Assembly: GCA_003254925.1 (NCBI GenBank)
Contig: QANZ01056593.1
Location: forward strand, 10,200 to 74,199
Length of the DNA: 64,000 bases
Direction: 5' to 3'
Source: Chamaecrista fasciculata
Taxonomy: Eukaryota; Streptophyta; Magnoliopsida; Fabales; Fabaceae
Positions within the stretch are counted from its first letter, which is position 1. Every line of letters starts with the position of its first letter. The translations under genes and the position numbers were made by a program. Below are positions 46,700 through 58,293 of this stretch, piece after piece. Below the pieces are notes generated by a model. That model made no database searches and was not told the origin of the DNA. It saw only the letters and a program-made list of their open reading frames with translations.

Positions 46700-47346
46700 T
46701 CTTTCATTGTATTCTTGAAATGATTAGGTTCTTACCACTGTTCTTCTATATGCCAATTTAGAGTAGCCACTAGCCACTACCAGGGATTCCAATCTAGCCA
46801 TCAATGTCAGGAAATTACTCACAAAAACTATGGAAACAAGAGACAAGTAGGAAATTAATGTTTTCAAGTTAGTCTGATTTTTATTGGTTCTTCCTCGTAT
46901 TCCATGCCTTATAAGTGAAAGACTAGGAAGAAACTTTGTGCAGATTGCTAACCTTTAAATAACTGAAGGATAGCATTGCTCTGTTTTTTTTTCTCTTTCC
47001 ACTAATGATATATACAAGAGTTTTTAAGTTATATTTAATTAAGGTACTAATTAAACAATGGTATATATACATTCATCTAATTTACAAACTAAAAATAACT
47101 TGCCAAGGGTCAATGTACTTCATCTAAAGCATAAATTCAAGTTCATATTTGACGCCTCTAATTTCCTGAGAAAGGTCATCCCGAAAACTAGTAACAAACA
47201 TTAAAAGTAGCACAAAAAACAAAGCATTGATAACTACATTTTGAGTACAAACAATGAACTATGCTTGTTGGCCTATATCATTGTACACAAAAAGTATAAA
47301 ATGAGTAACTGTATTTCATAACTGAAATATGTTCACTCACTACATT
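46700..47346. other. Intergenic region: type A flank then type B 3' flank
   Basis: 46720-46930 repeats 13060-13200 inverted (CAGGAAATTACTCACAAAAAC). 46940-47340 is type B 3' flank. No gene. Confidence 0.5.
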
Positions 47347-49822
47347 CTAGGTTGCATTCATAATTAGACTATCTGTTTCTTTCTCTGATTTTTCTGAATC
47401 AAGTGAAGACACCAATGATTTTGTATGAATTGAAACATTGTCAAATGGTAGATCTGCCGTAGATATGAAAGGTTTAGGAGGTGTTGGTAGACACTCAACT
47501 TCACTTTCAAGCATCTCCACCACTTTCTTCATGGATGGCCTATCCGTTGGATTCATCTGTATGCACCAAAATGCCACTATGATCATTTTCTTCACTACTT
47601 TCTTCTCCTCATCACTTGCATCTGTTATCTCTACCTCATTTCTGGCAGTGAACTGATGATAAACCCAAGAAGGAAAGTAAATTTGGCTTGAATTCTCGGC
47701 ATATGCATTCAAATTCCTCCTTCTTCCTGCCATTTCTAACAACAACATGCCAAAACTATACACATCGACTTTATAAGAAACACCTCCTATGTTTTTGTAG
47801 TATAATTCCGGTGCCATGTATCCTATGGTTCCTCTTGCTGCAGTCAAGGGCACAATGCTTTCATCCACAGGATAAAGCTTTGCAAGTCCGAAGTCCGATA
47901 TCTTTGGTTTAAAATTCTCATCAAGAAGAATATTGTGAGGTTTGAGATCAAAATGAAGAATCCTCATATGACATCCCTCGTGTAAATAAGCAATTCCTTG
48001 AGCCACTCCAATTGAAATCTCATAGATCTTGTCCAAACTCAAGGCTAAATGTTCTTTAGAGAAAATGTATTTGTCAAGAGATCCATTAGGCATGAATTCA
48101 TAGACAAGAGCACGCTTTGTCCCTTCAACACAATACCCTATAAGACGCACAACGTTGACATGATGAATCCTTCCGATTGTGCCAACCTCACTCATAAAAT
48201 CTTGACCATTATTGGTTTTAGACTTACTGATCAGCATCTTCACAGCTACAAGCTGTTTACTACGGAGTTTTCCTTTAAAAACAGCTCCAAAGCCTCCTTC
48301 ACCAAGTTTGTCCTTGAAACCATGAGTCATGTTCTTGATATCCTTGTAGGAATACCTTATTGGCATTAGGGAGTTGTTACTTTGTAGAAATTCTTCAATG
48401 TTCTCATACATAGAGCGGTGCCTCGTACACCATTTATAGAACAAAAGAATGATGACACAAGGTGTTCCCAGAGCTACTTTTAGTGCATGAAGCATTGCTG
48501 GAATCATTAACCAATTCGGGTTTTGTGGTAGTGCTAACAATATATCAGATACGTCAGCAAGGCATGGATTGTATAATAAAATATAACAATCTAGTAGTAA
48601 AAAAATAGTAAAAGAAAATTCCGAAAATATTTCTACTCTTTACTCCAAAAGAATGATTTGTCAGATCATGACCAAGTAAAAATCCATGCAAGCTTCGTTT
48701 ACTAAAGTTTACAATGGATTGCATTTTTAGCCAAAAGTAAAGCCAGATATATATCAAACATTAGAGATGGGGAAGAGATCTTACAAATGACATAATATCT
48801 TAATGTTCTCCAAAATCCTGAATGATCCAAGATGAATCAAGACATCAGTGCACAAATCCAGAAAAAAAAAGAAGGAAACCATTTTAAAGTACAAGAACAA
48901 AAAGATGTAGAAGGGTTTTTAAAGGATTAGGCAGGCTTACCACATAACTTGAGCGTAGCGGATCTGGTATACAGACCACAATAACCATCGTCACATTGAA
49001 GCTGTCCAGTGGAAGAGCTTAGCAGGCACTAAGTGGGATTCAATGAATGGTTTTGGCAGTAATATTTGCAAACACCGTGAAGCCATGAAAGTGTGAATCC
49101 GTGGAGCAAGCGTGTGTGAATGTCAGAGTATGACACATACTTAAAAGTAATACTATAACTATTAACACCATCCCTGTAGTAGTTGTAGTCATGGTACTCG
49201 CTATCCCAATCTACCAAAACAATAGACCTCACATGGCACCCAACTCTCACATCCTCCGCAAGTAGATTATAGTAATGCCCCATGAATGCATAATTATACG
49301 GTGCAGATCTCTCATCCTCCACAATATTATTAATACTGCTATTGCATCCAACACTACTGCTACTAGTAGTAGTAGAAGTCACATTAACATAGAAAGGATC
49401 ATTCACTGCTTCCCTGCATCTCAAATACACTACTTGGGACGGAGAATATAGAACGTTGCCTTCATAAAAACACTTGTAACTTGAATATCCGTAACTGAAA
49501 TTGCGTTTGCTTAAGAAATAAAGAGGGTTGAGGGAGCAATTGCTATTGCTATGTGCCTGTGCAAAGCCAGGATCAATCAAACGTATTGTGTAGTTTTTGT
49601 AATCAATGTGTTTCACGAAATATTTGCCTGAAAACAGAGACACTATTGGTACCTTGTTGTCACAATCTATCTCATACCTCTGGTCTCCACAGTGTTCTGG
49701 GTCACCCTTCACTCTGAATGGATAGCTTATGTTTCGGACATGGCCACAAGCAGTGCTGCAATTTTCCTCGCAAACCACAATATTGTAGAAGCTAATTAGG
49801 AGTATAATCACAAATAACACAA
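47347..49822 (-). pseudogene. Type B LRK10L-like receptor kinase pseudogene, 5' end in assembly gap
   Basis: The kinase exon (47347 to about 48533 or 48554) has every catalytic motif and is almost identical to 22990-24206. The exon 2 position (48785-48817) is identical in kind. Exon 1 (48941-49822) is open from the gap edge (LFVIILLISFYNIVV) to a TAG at 49029-49031, where the sibling has Trp (NHSSNPTW). The true acceptor before exon 3 reads TGCTG in place of TGCAG. The next AG, 21 bases on, would restore frame with loss of seven codons. The start codon lies in the 448-N gap. The nonsense codon truncates the protein before the membrane span, so only a secreted ectodomain could be made. Confidence 0.85.
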
Positions 49823-50270
49823 NNNNNNNNNNNNNNNNNNNNNNNNNNNNNNNNNNNNNNNNNNNNNNNNNNNNNNNNNNNNNNNNNNNNNNNNNNNNNN
49901 NNNNNNNNNNNNNNNNNNNNNNNNNNNNNNNNNNNNNNNNNNNNNNNNNNNNNNNNNNNNNNNNNNNNNNNNNNNNNNNNNNNNNNNNNNNNNNNNNNNN
50001 NNNNNNNNNNNNNNNNNNNNNNNNNNNNNNNNNNNNNNNNNNNNNNNNNNNNNNNNNNNNNNNNNNNNNNNNNNNNNNNNNNNNNNNNNNNNNNNNNNNN
50101 NNNNNNNNNNNNNNNNNNNNNNNNNNNNNNNNNNNNNNNNNNNNNNNNNNNNNNNNNNNNNNNNNNNNNNNNNNNNNNNNNNNNNNNNNNNNNNNNNNNN
50201 NNNNNNNNNNNNNNNNNNNNNNNNNNNNNNNNNNNNNNNNNNNNNNNNNNNNNNNNNNNNNNNNNNNNNN
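49823..50270. other. Assembly gap (448 N)
   Basis: Hides the start codon, signal peptide start and promoter of the adjacent pseudogene. DNA to its right does not look like the usual type B flank, so the true distance may differ. Confidence 0.95.
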
Positions 50271-50660
50271 AGAGAACTCAACTGATTAAACTCATAGACT
50301 TGTAGAAATAAGGTATTTCAATTTTTCACCTCAAGATGTTGTCGACTTTTCCAATTTCGCCTCAGAGTATCCATATGTATTTCTTGACCGACTCTAAATG
50401 TCGAGAAAGAAATTACACGCATCGAGAATCTCACGTCAGAATTTTCACGAACATTTGAAGTGCAATCTTCTGCGTCGAGGGATCAAACCAATCCATTGGT
50501 GTGGCTGAGACTGAGGTTGAAGTGTCTCTAGCTCCGGCAAGGGCACCACTGCCGACGGCGTCGCACGCCGCCGATTAATCCGCCGGAGCGAGAGGCTGAA
50601 GAAGGTGAAACCACGTTTTGACTTTTGATATGCGCGGTGAAGTTTCAAGTCTAAGCGGCA
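50271..50660 (-). other. Unidentified GC-richer segment, possible fragment of another gene
   Basis: 50510-50610 is markedly GC-rich (GCCGACGGCGTCGCACGCCG). A 67-codon minus-strand frame covers 50445-50648, rich in Arg and Ser. Such composition suggests the 5' end of an unrelated gene, or a transposon, brought in beside the gap. No family recognised and no support for translation. Confidence 0.3.
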
Positions 50661-51471
50661 ACGTTTTTAATTTTCTACTAATGTCTAAATTTTACTAAAA
50701 ATATTAAAATATACAATTAAGTCTTTAAAATAAAATAAAATATCAATTTCTAGTCCCTGAAAGATTTTTGAGCTCATAACTCAATTTCTGAAAGATTAAA
50801 ATATACAATTAAGTCTTTAAAATATCAAAATAGTATATTCATTACTCTTTTATGGATTAAATTGTATACTTTTTAATTTTTTAGAAACTAAGTTGTCAGT
50901 CTGGTAATCTTTCAAGGACCAAATTGTATGTTTACTCTTAATTTAATTAAAAAAATATTTAAAACTACTATTATAATTTTTTTTAAAAAAATATCTTTCA
51001 TCTCCTTATTTAAATAGAGAAAACCTAGTATTTGTATGTTAAATTTGTATGGACTTGATTCTTAAAATATCAAAATTGTTAACCATTTGGTTCCTTGAAT
51101 TTGAATTAAATTTATATTTTCTTGTTTCAAAATTTGTAATGAATTTATATTGTTTGAAATTTTGAACCATGAGACCAAATCGTAACAATTTACATACTAA
51201 TTAAACAATATTATATACTTCCATCTTATTTTCAAATTATCAAATAATTGCCCATGGCCAATGTACTTCATCTAATTATACATTCACCTTGAAAACTTGT
51301 GACATACATATAAAATAGCATGGAAAACAGAGCAATGATAGCTACATTAAGTCTACAAACAATGAACTTGTGCTTGTTGGTCTATTTAACAGTACACAAT
51401 TCTTAAAGAGCAAATTGATCAAATGATGAGTAACCATATTTCATAATTGGAATATCATCACTCTATTCATT
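50661..51471. other. AT-rich intergenic DNA and type B 3' flank
   Basis: 50690-50950 contains repeated AATTAAGTCTTTAAAAT and inverted TGAAAGATT/AATCTTTCA motifs, suggestive of a small fold-back element. 51200-51471 is native type B 3' flank. Confidence 0.4.
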
Positions 51472-53975
51472 CTAAGTTGCATTCATAATTAGACTATCTA
51501 ATTCTAACTCAGATTTTGCGGAATCATCTGAATCAAGTGAAGGTACCAATGATTTTGTATGAATTGAAGCATGGTCAAATGGTAGATCTGCCATAGATAT
51601 AAATGGTTTAGGAGGTGTTGGCAGACACTCAACTTCACTTTCAAGCATTTCCACCACTTTTTTCATGGATGGCCTATCTGTTGGCTTCATTTGTATGCAC
51701 CAAAAGGCCACCGTGATCATTTTCTTCACTAGTTTCTTTTCCGCTTCACTTGCATCTGTTATCTCTACCTCGTTTCCGGCAATGAACTGATGATAAACCC
51801 AAGAAGGAAAGTAAATTTGGCTTGAATTCTCTGCAAACGCATTCAAATTCCTCCTCCTTCCTGCCATTTCCAACAACAACATACCAAAACTATACACATC
51901 AGCTTTGTAGGAAACACCTCCAATATTTTTGTAGTATAATTCTGGAGCCATGTATCCTATGGTTCCTCTTATTGCAGTCAAGGGCACAATGCTTTCATCC
52001 ACAGGATAAAGCTTTGCAAGTCCAAAGTCTGATACCTTTGGCTTAAAATTCTCATCTAAAAGGATATTGTGAGGTTTGAGATCAAAATGAAGAATCCTCA
52101 TGTCACAACCCTCATGTAGATAAGCAATCCCTTGTGCCACTCCAATGGAAATCTCAAAGATCTTGTCCAAACTCAAGGCTAAATCTTCTTTAGAGAAAAT
52201 GTGTTTGTCAAGAGATCCATTAGGCATGAATTCATAGACAAGAGCACGCTTTGTCCCTTCAACACAATACCCTATAAGACGCACAACGTTGACATGATGA
52301 ATCCTTCCAATTGTGCCAACCTCACTCATAAAATCTTGACCATTGTTGGTTTTGGACTTGCTGGTCAGCATCTTGACGGCTACTAGTTGTTTACTTCGTA
52401 GTTTTCCTTTGAAAACAGCCCCAAAGCCACCTTCACCAAGTTTGTCCTTGAAACCATGAGTGATGTTCTTGATGTCCTTGTAGGAATACCTTATTGGCAT
52501 TAGGGTATTGTTATTTTGGAGAAATTCTTCAATATTCTGATACATGGACTGATGCCTCTTTCTCCATTTATGGAGCAAAAGAATTACCACACAAGGTACT
52601 CCCAGAGCTACTTTGAGGGCATGAATCATTCCTACAATCACCCATCCTAATGGTAATGGTGGCTTGAGGAAATGTTTAAAGAGAGTTATACCCGATACTT
52701 GAAAAAACGTTTCATATAAAACTGCAAGACAAAGTTTGAGAATTCATGAAAATCTGGAAGTATATATGACATCTATATATATACCTATGATCGATCATCA
52801 TCTAGCAGTAAAACTGCAAAACTTGTAACTGGTCATTAATTACATAACTGTCTCAAATGTAAATTAAATAAAAATAAAGAATATGTTCTTATAAATATTT
52901 AAAAATTTGGGACAATAGCAAAGATAAAAAAGGAAAGAAATATTACCATGAACATATCGTCGTAATGTGTTACGGAATCCTGAATAATAAAAAGAAAAAG
53001 GTTTAAAGGTGATGAGTTTGAGAAATGCCGACAAATTAAACCAAAAAAATAATTTGACAAAAGCATATATAGGGAGGAATCGGCAGGCTTACCGCAGGAC
53101 TTGAACGTGACGGTGTGGTCACTCACTTCGCAGAAAGAAAAATTGAAGTCAGAAGGTTCACATCGAAACTTTGGCGTGGAAGAGCCTCCTAATCTGTAGC
53201 AGGTCAAAGGGAAACCCAATGGAAGTTTGTTGGAACAGTAATGATCACAAACACCATAAAGCCATGAAAGTGTGAATTCGGGGATCATTAAGCGTGACAC
53301 ATTCTTATTAACTACAGTGTGGTCACTCATTAAGCGTGACACACTGAAAGAGTCCATCAAAACGATAGACTTCAGATGGCACCCAACTCTCAGATCCTTC
53401 GCAGCTAAATTATACTCACCAAAATATACGTAGTTATATTTATAGGCAGCAGCAGATCCCTCATCCTCAAAGCCAATATTATTAATATTGCTATTGCATC
53501 CACCACTATTAGTAGTAGTAGTCACATTCACATACTTAGGATCATTCACTGCCTCCCTGCATCTCAAGTATACTACTTGGGTGGACTCTGTTAGATAATA
53601 AGGATCTCTGTCATTGTCACTGAAATTATAGGTGCTCAAGAAATAAAGAGGGGTATTTGTGGAGGAGCAATTGTTAGGTTGATCTTCAAGTAGTGCAAAG
53701 CCAGGATCAACCAATCGGATTATGTAGTTGTTGTAATTGATCTCTTTGACGTAATATTTGCCTGAAAACACAGACACTATTGGCACCTTGTTATCGCAAT
53801 CTATCTCATACCTCTTGTCTCCACACTCTTCTGGGTCACCCTTCACTCTGAATGGATAGCTTATGTTTCTGATATCCCCACACCAAGTGCTGCAATTTTC
53901 CCTGCAAACCACAATATCATTGAAGCTTATTATTAGGAGTAGAATCACAAATAACACAACAATAGTCACTGCCAT
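51472..53975 (-). CDS. Type B LRK10L-like receptor kinase (721 aa, three exons)
   Basis: Exons are 53093-53975, 52947-52979 and 51472-52721, GT-AG, phase 1, 721 codons. Start [13 protein letters not shown]; an in-frame MVAWLISVRS lies 10 codons upstream. The ectodomain has [15 protein letters not shown] and [13 protein letters not shown], and contains a local tandem duplication of [16 protein letters not shown] sequence near 53285-53345. Its Cys-rich tail is GVCDHYC, FKSCG. The micro-exon encodes [10 protein letters not shown]. The kinase has [34 protein letters not shown]. It has the shortest introns of the set (224 and 112 bases) and no transposons inside, but a nested transposon of about 1.95 kb sits between it and its conserved upstream box. 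Confidence 0.92.
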
Positions 53976-54167
53976 TGATCGAACACTAATCAACCACGCA
54001 ACCACTTCTCCATTTCTTTTAATTTCTCTCTCTTGCTTCTCTCCCCTTTATTAATAATTGAGCCACACAACTATCAAGACTTGTACATATATAATTTATA
54101 AACCACACAACACAATTCACTGTCCCCATTCCCTACACAAATTTCTACTAATCTCTGACTCTATCCC

Positions 54168-56119
54168 TTTTTACAAGGTGATCTTGCATTTTTGTTCTTG
54201 CATTTTTGAGAGATATAGGAAGAGATAAAGAGAGAAGGTGTGGGTCCCACATATTTATTATTTTGTGGGGCCCATATTTTCTCTCTCTACATCTTCCTAT
54301 ATTTCTCTCTGGAATGCACTAAGGGCCTGTTTGGGAGCAAAAAGTTCAATCCAATCTCAATCCAATCTCAACTTATGAGATGAGATGAGATGATGTTGAA
54401 ATTAGGATGAGATGAGATTATGTAGTGGTGTTTGGATGGTTTGAGAGAAAATGATGTATAATAGGGTGTGAAATTATATAAAAGGGTATGTAATGATTGT
54501 GGTTAGGTGAAATAGGTTGTTGGATTTATTTATTTTGTATAGGGGTAGAAATGGTATGAAATAATGATGTTGAGATTGAGATTGAGATGAGATTGAGATG
54601 AGATATAGGTGTTTGGGTGGGGTTTGACTGGGGTTTGACTGGGATGATATTTGGATGAGATGCTCTTGGAAAGCGTGATTTCTCAATCCTATAGGATGAT
54701 GGATTTTGGTCCATCCTATTGGATGAGATTATGGGGCAAAATGAAAATAACATTAAAATTCTTTTGAGAATGCAATTTGGTCCATAAATTTGTATCCGGC
54801 CAATTAATCAATCCCTAACATGTGTGAGTGATAATTCAAAGCTCGTAGAGAATCCAAGCCATGAATAATGGGGCACATTTATGAATTTGAATATAAAGAA
54901 AATAATAAGTAATATTTTGGGGACTAGAATGCAAATAACATGAAAAGTATTGTAAACATAAAATTTGGTCCATAACATTGTATCGGTCCAAAGAATCGGT
55001 CCCTAATATCTGTACTCGGGGCTCGAACAAAGCTTGTACCGTCAACAATCGGGTATATTTTTTATTTGCAAGGTGCAAAAAATAACAAACAATATCGTGG
55101 GACCAGAATGCAAGTAATATGGAAATGATTGTAAATGTACAATTTGGTCCATAACTTTGTAATTTCCCAACAAAACAACATTGCAATTTTTTTGCTACCC
55201 ATGATTCGAACCAGAAAAATAACAAACACATGGAAACTTGTGTATTTTCCCAACAAAAAAATAACCGTTATTTCTCCATTATCCATAGCGCATAATCATC
55301 GGATGAATTTGGACACGAATTTAGAACAACAAATAGTTTGAGGACCAAAATCAAACTATTTTCATAGTTTGAGAAAAAAACTAAACATAAAATAGTTTTA
55401 CTAGCCAAGGAAATTGAGCTCATAGTTTGAGGACTAAAATGCCTATAAAAGTGAAGATAAGTAATTTTTTTCTCTTTTTTAAAAAAATACAGTAAATAGA
55501 ATAGAAGATTGTAACTTAAAAAATAATTTAGGGATTCAATTGTATTTTTACTCAAAAGAAATAGAGAAATGTTGGGACTAAAAAAAACAACATTACAAAT
55601 AGACAAAAACATCTTTGTTTAATTAAATTAATATAAATTATATATATATAATATAAATATAATATATATATATATATATGAGGGAGAGAGAGGGAGTGGG
55701 TAGGTGGGTGTGTGAGAGATAGAGAGAAAAGGAGAGAGAGAAGTTTGTGTGTGTTTGTGAGTGAGTGAGAGGGAGAGAAAAAAAATTAATAAGAAATGAT
55801 GGAGAGAGAGAAAATTATAAGTGTAATAAATGAGGGTATGTAAAATTACTATTTTGTCTAATTATCTTTTTTATATTTGTATTAGAGTGTAGGTAAATAT
55901 AGGTATATAAATAGGGGTAGATTAGTAAATGTATGATAAATGGGATGATGATTTGGATGAGATGAGGATTAGGATGAGATTGAGATGAGATTATGTGCCA
56001 CACAAACACCCAAACTAGACTGTTCATCTAATTTTAGGTTGAGATTAGGATTGAAATGGGATGAGATTGAGATGGGGCATCCCCAAACAGGCCCTAAAAA
56101 TGCATAGGACAATGCAAAA
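54168..56119. mobile_element. MITE split by the PIF/Harbinger-like element
   Basis: Left part 54168-54322 and right part 56098-56119 together form a small hairpin element. The left end TTTTTACAAGG...CTTGCATTTTT is mirrored by the complement of the right end, TTTTTTGCATTGTCC...TGCATTTTT. AGAGATATAGGAAGAG is mirrored by CTCTTCCTATATTTCTCTCT. The paralogous flank at 44135-44165 lacks it, so it is an insertion. Confidence 0.65.
54323..56094. mobile_element. PIF/Harbinger-like non-autonomous transposon (1.77 kb)
   Basis: Terminal inverted repeats GGGCCTGTTTGGG are flanked by TAA on both sides (54320-54322 and 56095-56097). The 3-bp duplication and GC-rich end are typical of PIF/Harbinger. Subterminal regions are GATGAGATGAGAT-rich on both sides. 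The middle (54730-55620) has TTTGGTCC-type tracts, then AT and GA microsatellites (55640-55760). No transposase frame. A second member begins at 63654. Confidence 0.85.
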
Positions 56120-56228
56120 AAGTCTTTCCCCCAATTAATAGGCTCTCATTATATTTTTACTTTGGAAATTAAACAACAAGCCAACCTATGATAATATCGG
56201 CCAAAAATCAAAGATACGTTTGGACTTT

Positions 56229-56253
56229 GGAGCAACCTTGCAGCTTCATCCCT
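56229..56253 (-). promoter_or_regulatory. Conserved upstream box, displaced by transposons
   Basis: Minus orientation: AGGGATGAAGCTGCAA then GGTTGCTCC. It now lies 2.25 kb from the ATG at 53975. Subtracting the nested insertion leaves about 0.3 kb, like the sibling at 44259. Confidence 0.5.
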
Positions 56254-56674
56254 CATGAACGTTTAATTATAACTTATAAGTGTTTGAAAGTGACTACAAT
56301 ACAATACTTTTCATCTAATTTTATGTTCAGTCGTTGCTAATTATTCGTAGTGCAATTAAGCCTGTCGGTTTTAAAGAAAGATATAATCTGGAGACAATCA
56401 AAGGGTTTTGAGAAGACTACTAATTAATAAGGGTGTTTGTTGGGGATTTAGACGACTTTGAATAAAGTTTTTAATAAAATTATTCGCTTTGGTTTGAAGT
56501 AAAAAATATACCCGATTACATGATGATTAAAGCAAAAATGGTAGTTTTTGAATTAAATATAAACATATATAATAAATAAAAAGTAAAAGTATATATGTTG
56601 ATATTAGTTTTTGTTTAGTTAATTATATGTTTAAATTGTTAACCGAACAAAATTAATTAATTTTGATATATTTT

Positions 56675-57018
56675 CTATGAAGCATAGACACTGACACAGA
56701 CACGAAATACGACACAGACATGAACACATTGACACGTCAAATTCTTAAAGTTACACGACACGACATGACATATATTTATATATAAAAATAATTATAAATT
56801 AATTAATTTTGATGAAAACTTTAAAAATTACAATCTATTCATAATATATGTCATATGTGTCATTATTTTCTATTGTTTGTCATATTAAAGTCACATAAAT
56901 TGATTTTATATTTTGAAACTTATGAATATGTATCGTGTGAGTGTCGTACGGGTGTCGGACACGGACACATATCTAACACGGCAACACATCCTCAAAATGA
57001 AGTGTCCATGCTTCATAG
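56675..57018. mobile_element. hAT-like MITE (344 bp) with perfect 8-bp target duplication
   Basis: The ends are CTATGAAGCATAGACAC and, in complement, CTATGAAGCATGGACAC. Flanks TATATTTT occur at 56667-56674 and 57019-57026. The paralog at about 26255 (GATATATCTTTAACC) is the empty site. CGTGTCG/GACACGG-rich arms. Same family as 20074-20425. Confidence 0.85.
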
Positions 57019-57026
57019 TATATTTT

Positions 57027-58221
57027 TAACCAAACCAAACAATTTATCATTCGGTTTAGTTTTGGGTTTTGCTTTGGTTCAATTTTGAACACCCTTACTT
57101 GACCTGAAATTTTGCTGACTTGTTACATCTATCTTTATTACAATATATGTATACCTAATTAAGAACATTTTTGTGGTTCTAGCTTTACTTTAGAGCACTA
57201 GCCACTACATGCCAATAATATAGTAATCAAAGTGAGGAAGGTTAGGAAACTACCAACACAAAGGAAACAAAGGAGCTGAGGAAGCAAGAAATTTAATAGC
57301 AAAACCGAGTACTCAATATATATCTATTCAGGTTGTTCTGGTTTGTATCCAGTGTTTTCGTAGCACGCTTTGTAATTTAACAGTCCATATATACCTTTTT
57401 GTGTCTTAAAATTTCTATTTAAAATTCCAATTTACAACTTAACTACTGTGTTATTAAAATTTCTATTCAAATTACACCTATTGAAAAAAAAACACAGATT
57501 GACCCAGCATTGAGTGTTTGTTGGGAGGCCGAATCTTCTACAATAAGTTTGGCGCCAAACTGAGCAAACTGAGTTGAGCAAACTGAGCCAACACATCAAT
57601 AATAATTCCAAGAACTCGCCTAGCTAGTTTTCAGTCCTTGAAATTAAAGTGACCACAATACAATATACTTTGAACATATTGTATAATTAAGCCAGGTAGT
57701 TTCTTAGTTATTTTAGTAATAACTAATAAGCACTTTGCAATACATAACACAATTTAGTGTCCCCATTCTCATTGACTCAGTCAACACGAAATGCAAACAA
57801 GTTGATTGGAGTTAATTACGGAAGTGTAGTCACTTTCTAAAGAAAATTCTATAGCTAGGAGGGAGTGATTATTACTTATAACTTAATGACGTGCATCTTA
57901 AATTGAAAATGACTGTTATAAATAGAAAGCCAACAGGACGTCTTACACAAATTTCTATATAGTAATCAAACTCGTTGCTAATAATTAATGTATAATTAAG
58001 TCTGTTGGTTTTAAAAAAGATTTTAAAGTTCAAAGTTGATGAGTGCATAATTTTATTCACTATTCATACTTGATTTATACAAAAGAATAGCAAACGTTGT
58101 AACAAACCTGCCGCCCATGTGCTTCTAACATAGAACATAGAACTTAAATGTTATCCAAATATATTTAATAAAGTAAAACGTAACATGATGACAAGTTACA
58201 CATAATGAACCATACACAATC
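57027..58221. other. Intergenic unit with recent-looking duplicate at the window's right end
   Basis: 57560-57900 is nearly identical to 63355-63653 (CTGAGCCAACACATCAATAA, GTGACCACAATACAATATAC). The rest repeats the 26350-27370 flank. No gene. Confidence 0.5.
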
Positions 58222-58293
58222 CTCTAATTCAGGCATGATTTCTAGTTCTTGCTTCAGTCTTTGTCTCTCTGTCTCTGAAGATTGATGGCAATT
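58222..58293 (-). pseudogene. Relic of a type A C-terminal tail
   Basis: The minus strand retains the RQRLKQELEI-coding stretch with a small CTCTCTGT expansion, 725 bases downstream of the intact type A gene. It is therefore the tail of a second, lost copy. Confidence 0.6.

Noticed and set aside
50445-50648. 67-codon Arg/Ser-rich frame taken as a gene
   Set aside because: Only composition supports it. There is no recognised domain, splice context or homologous copy in the window, so it is kept only as an unidentified segment.
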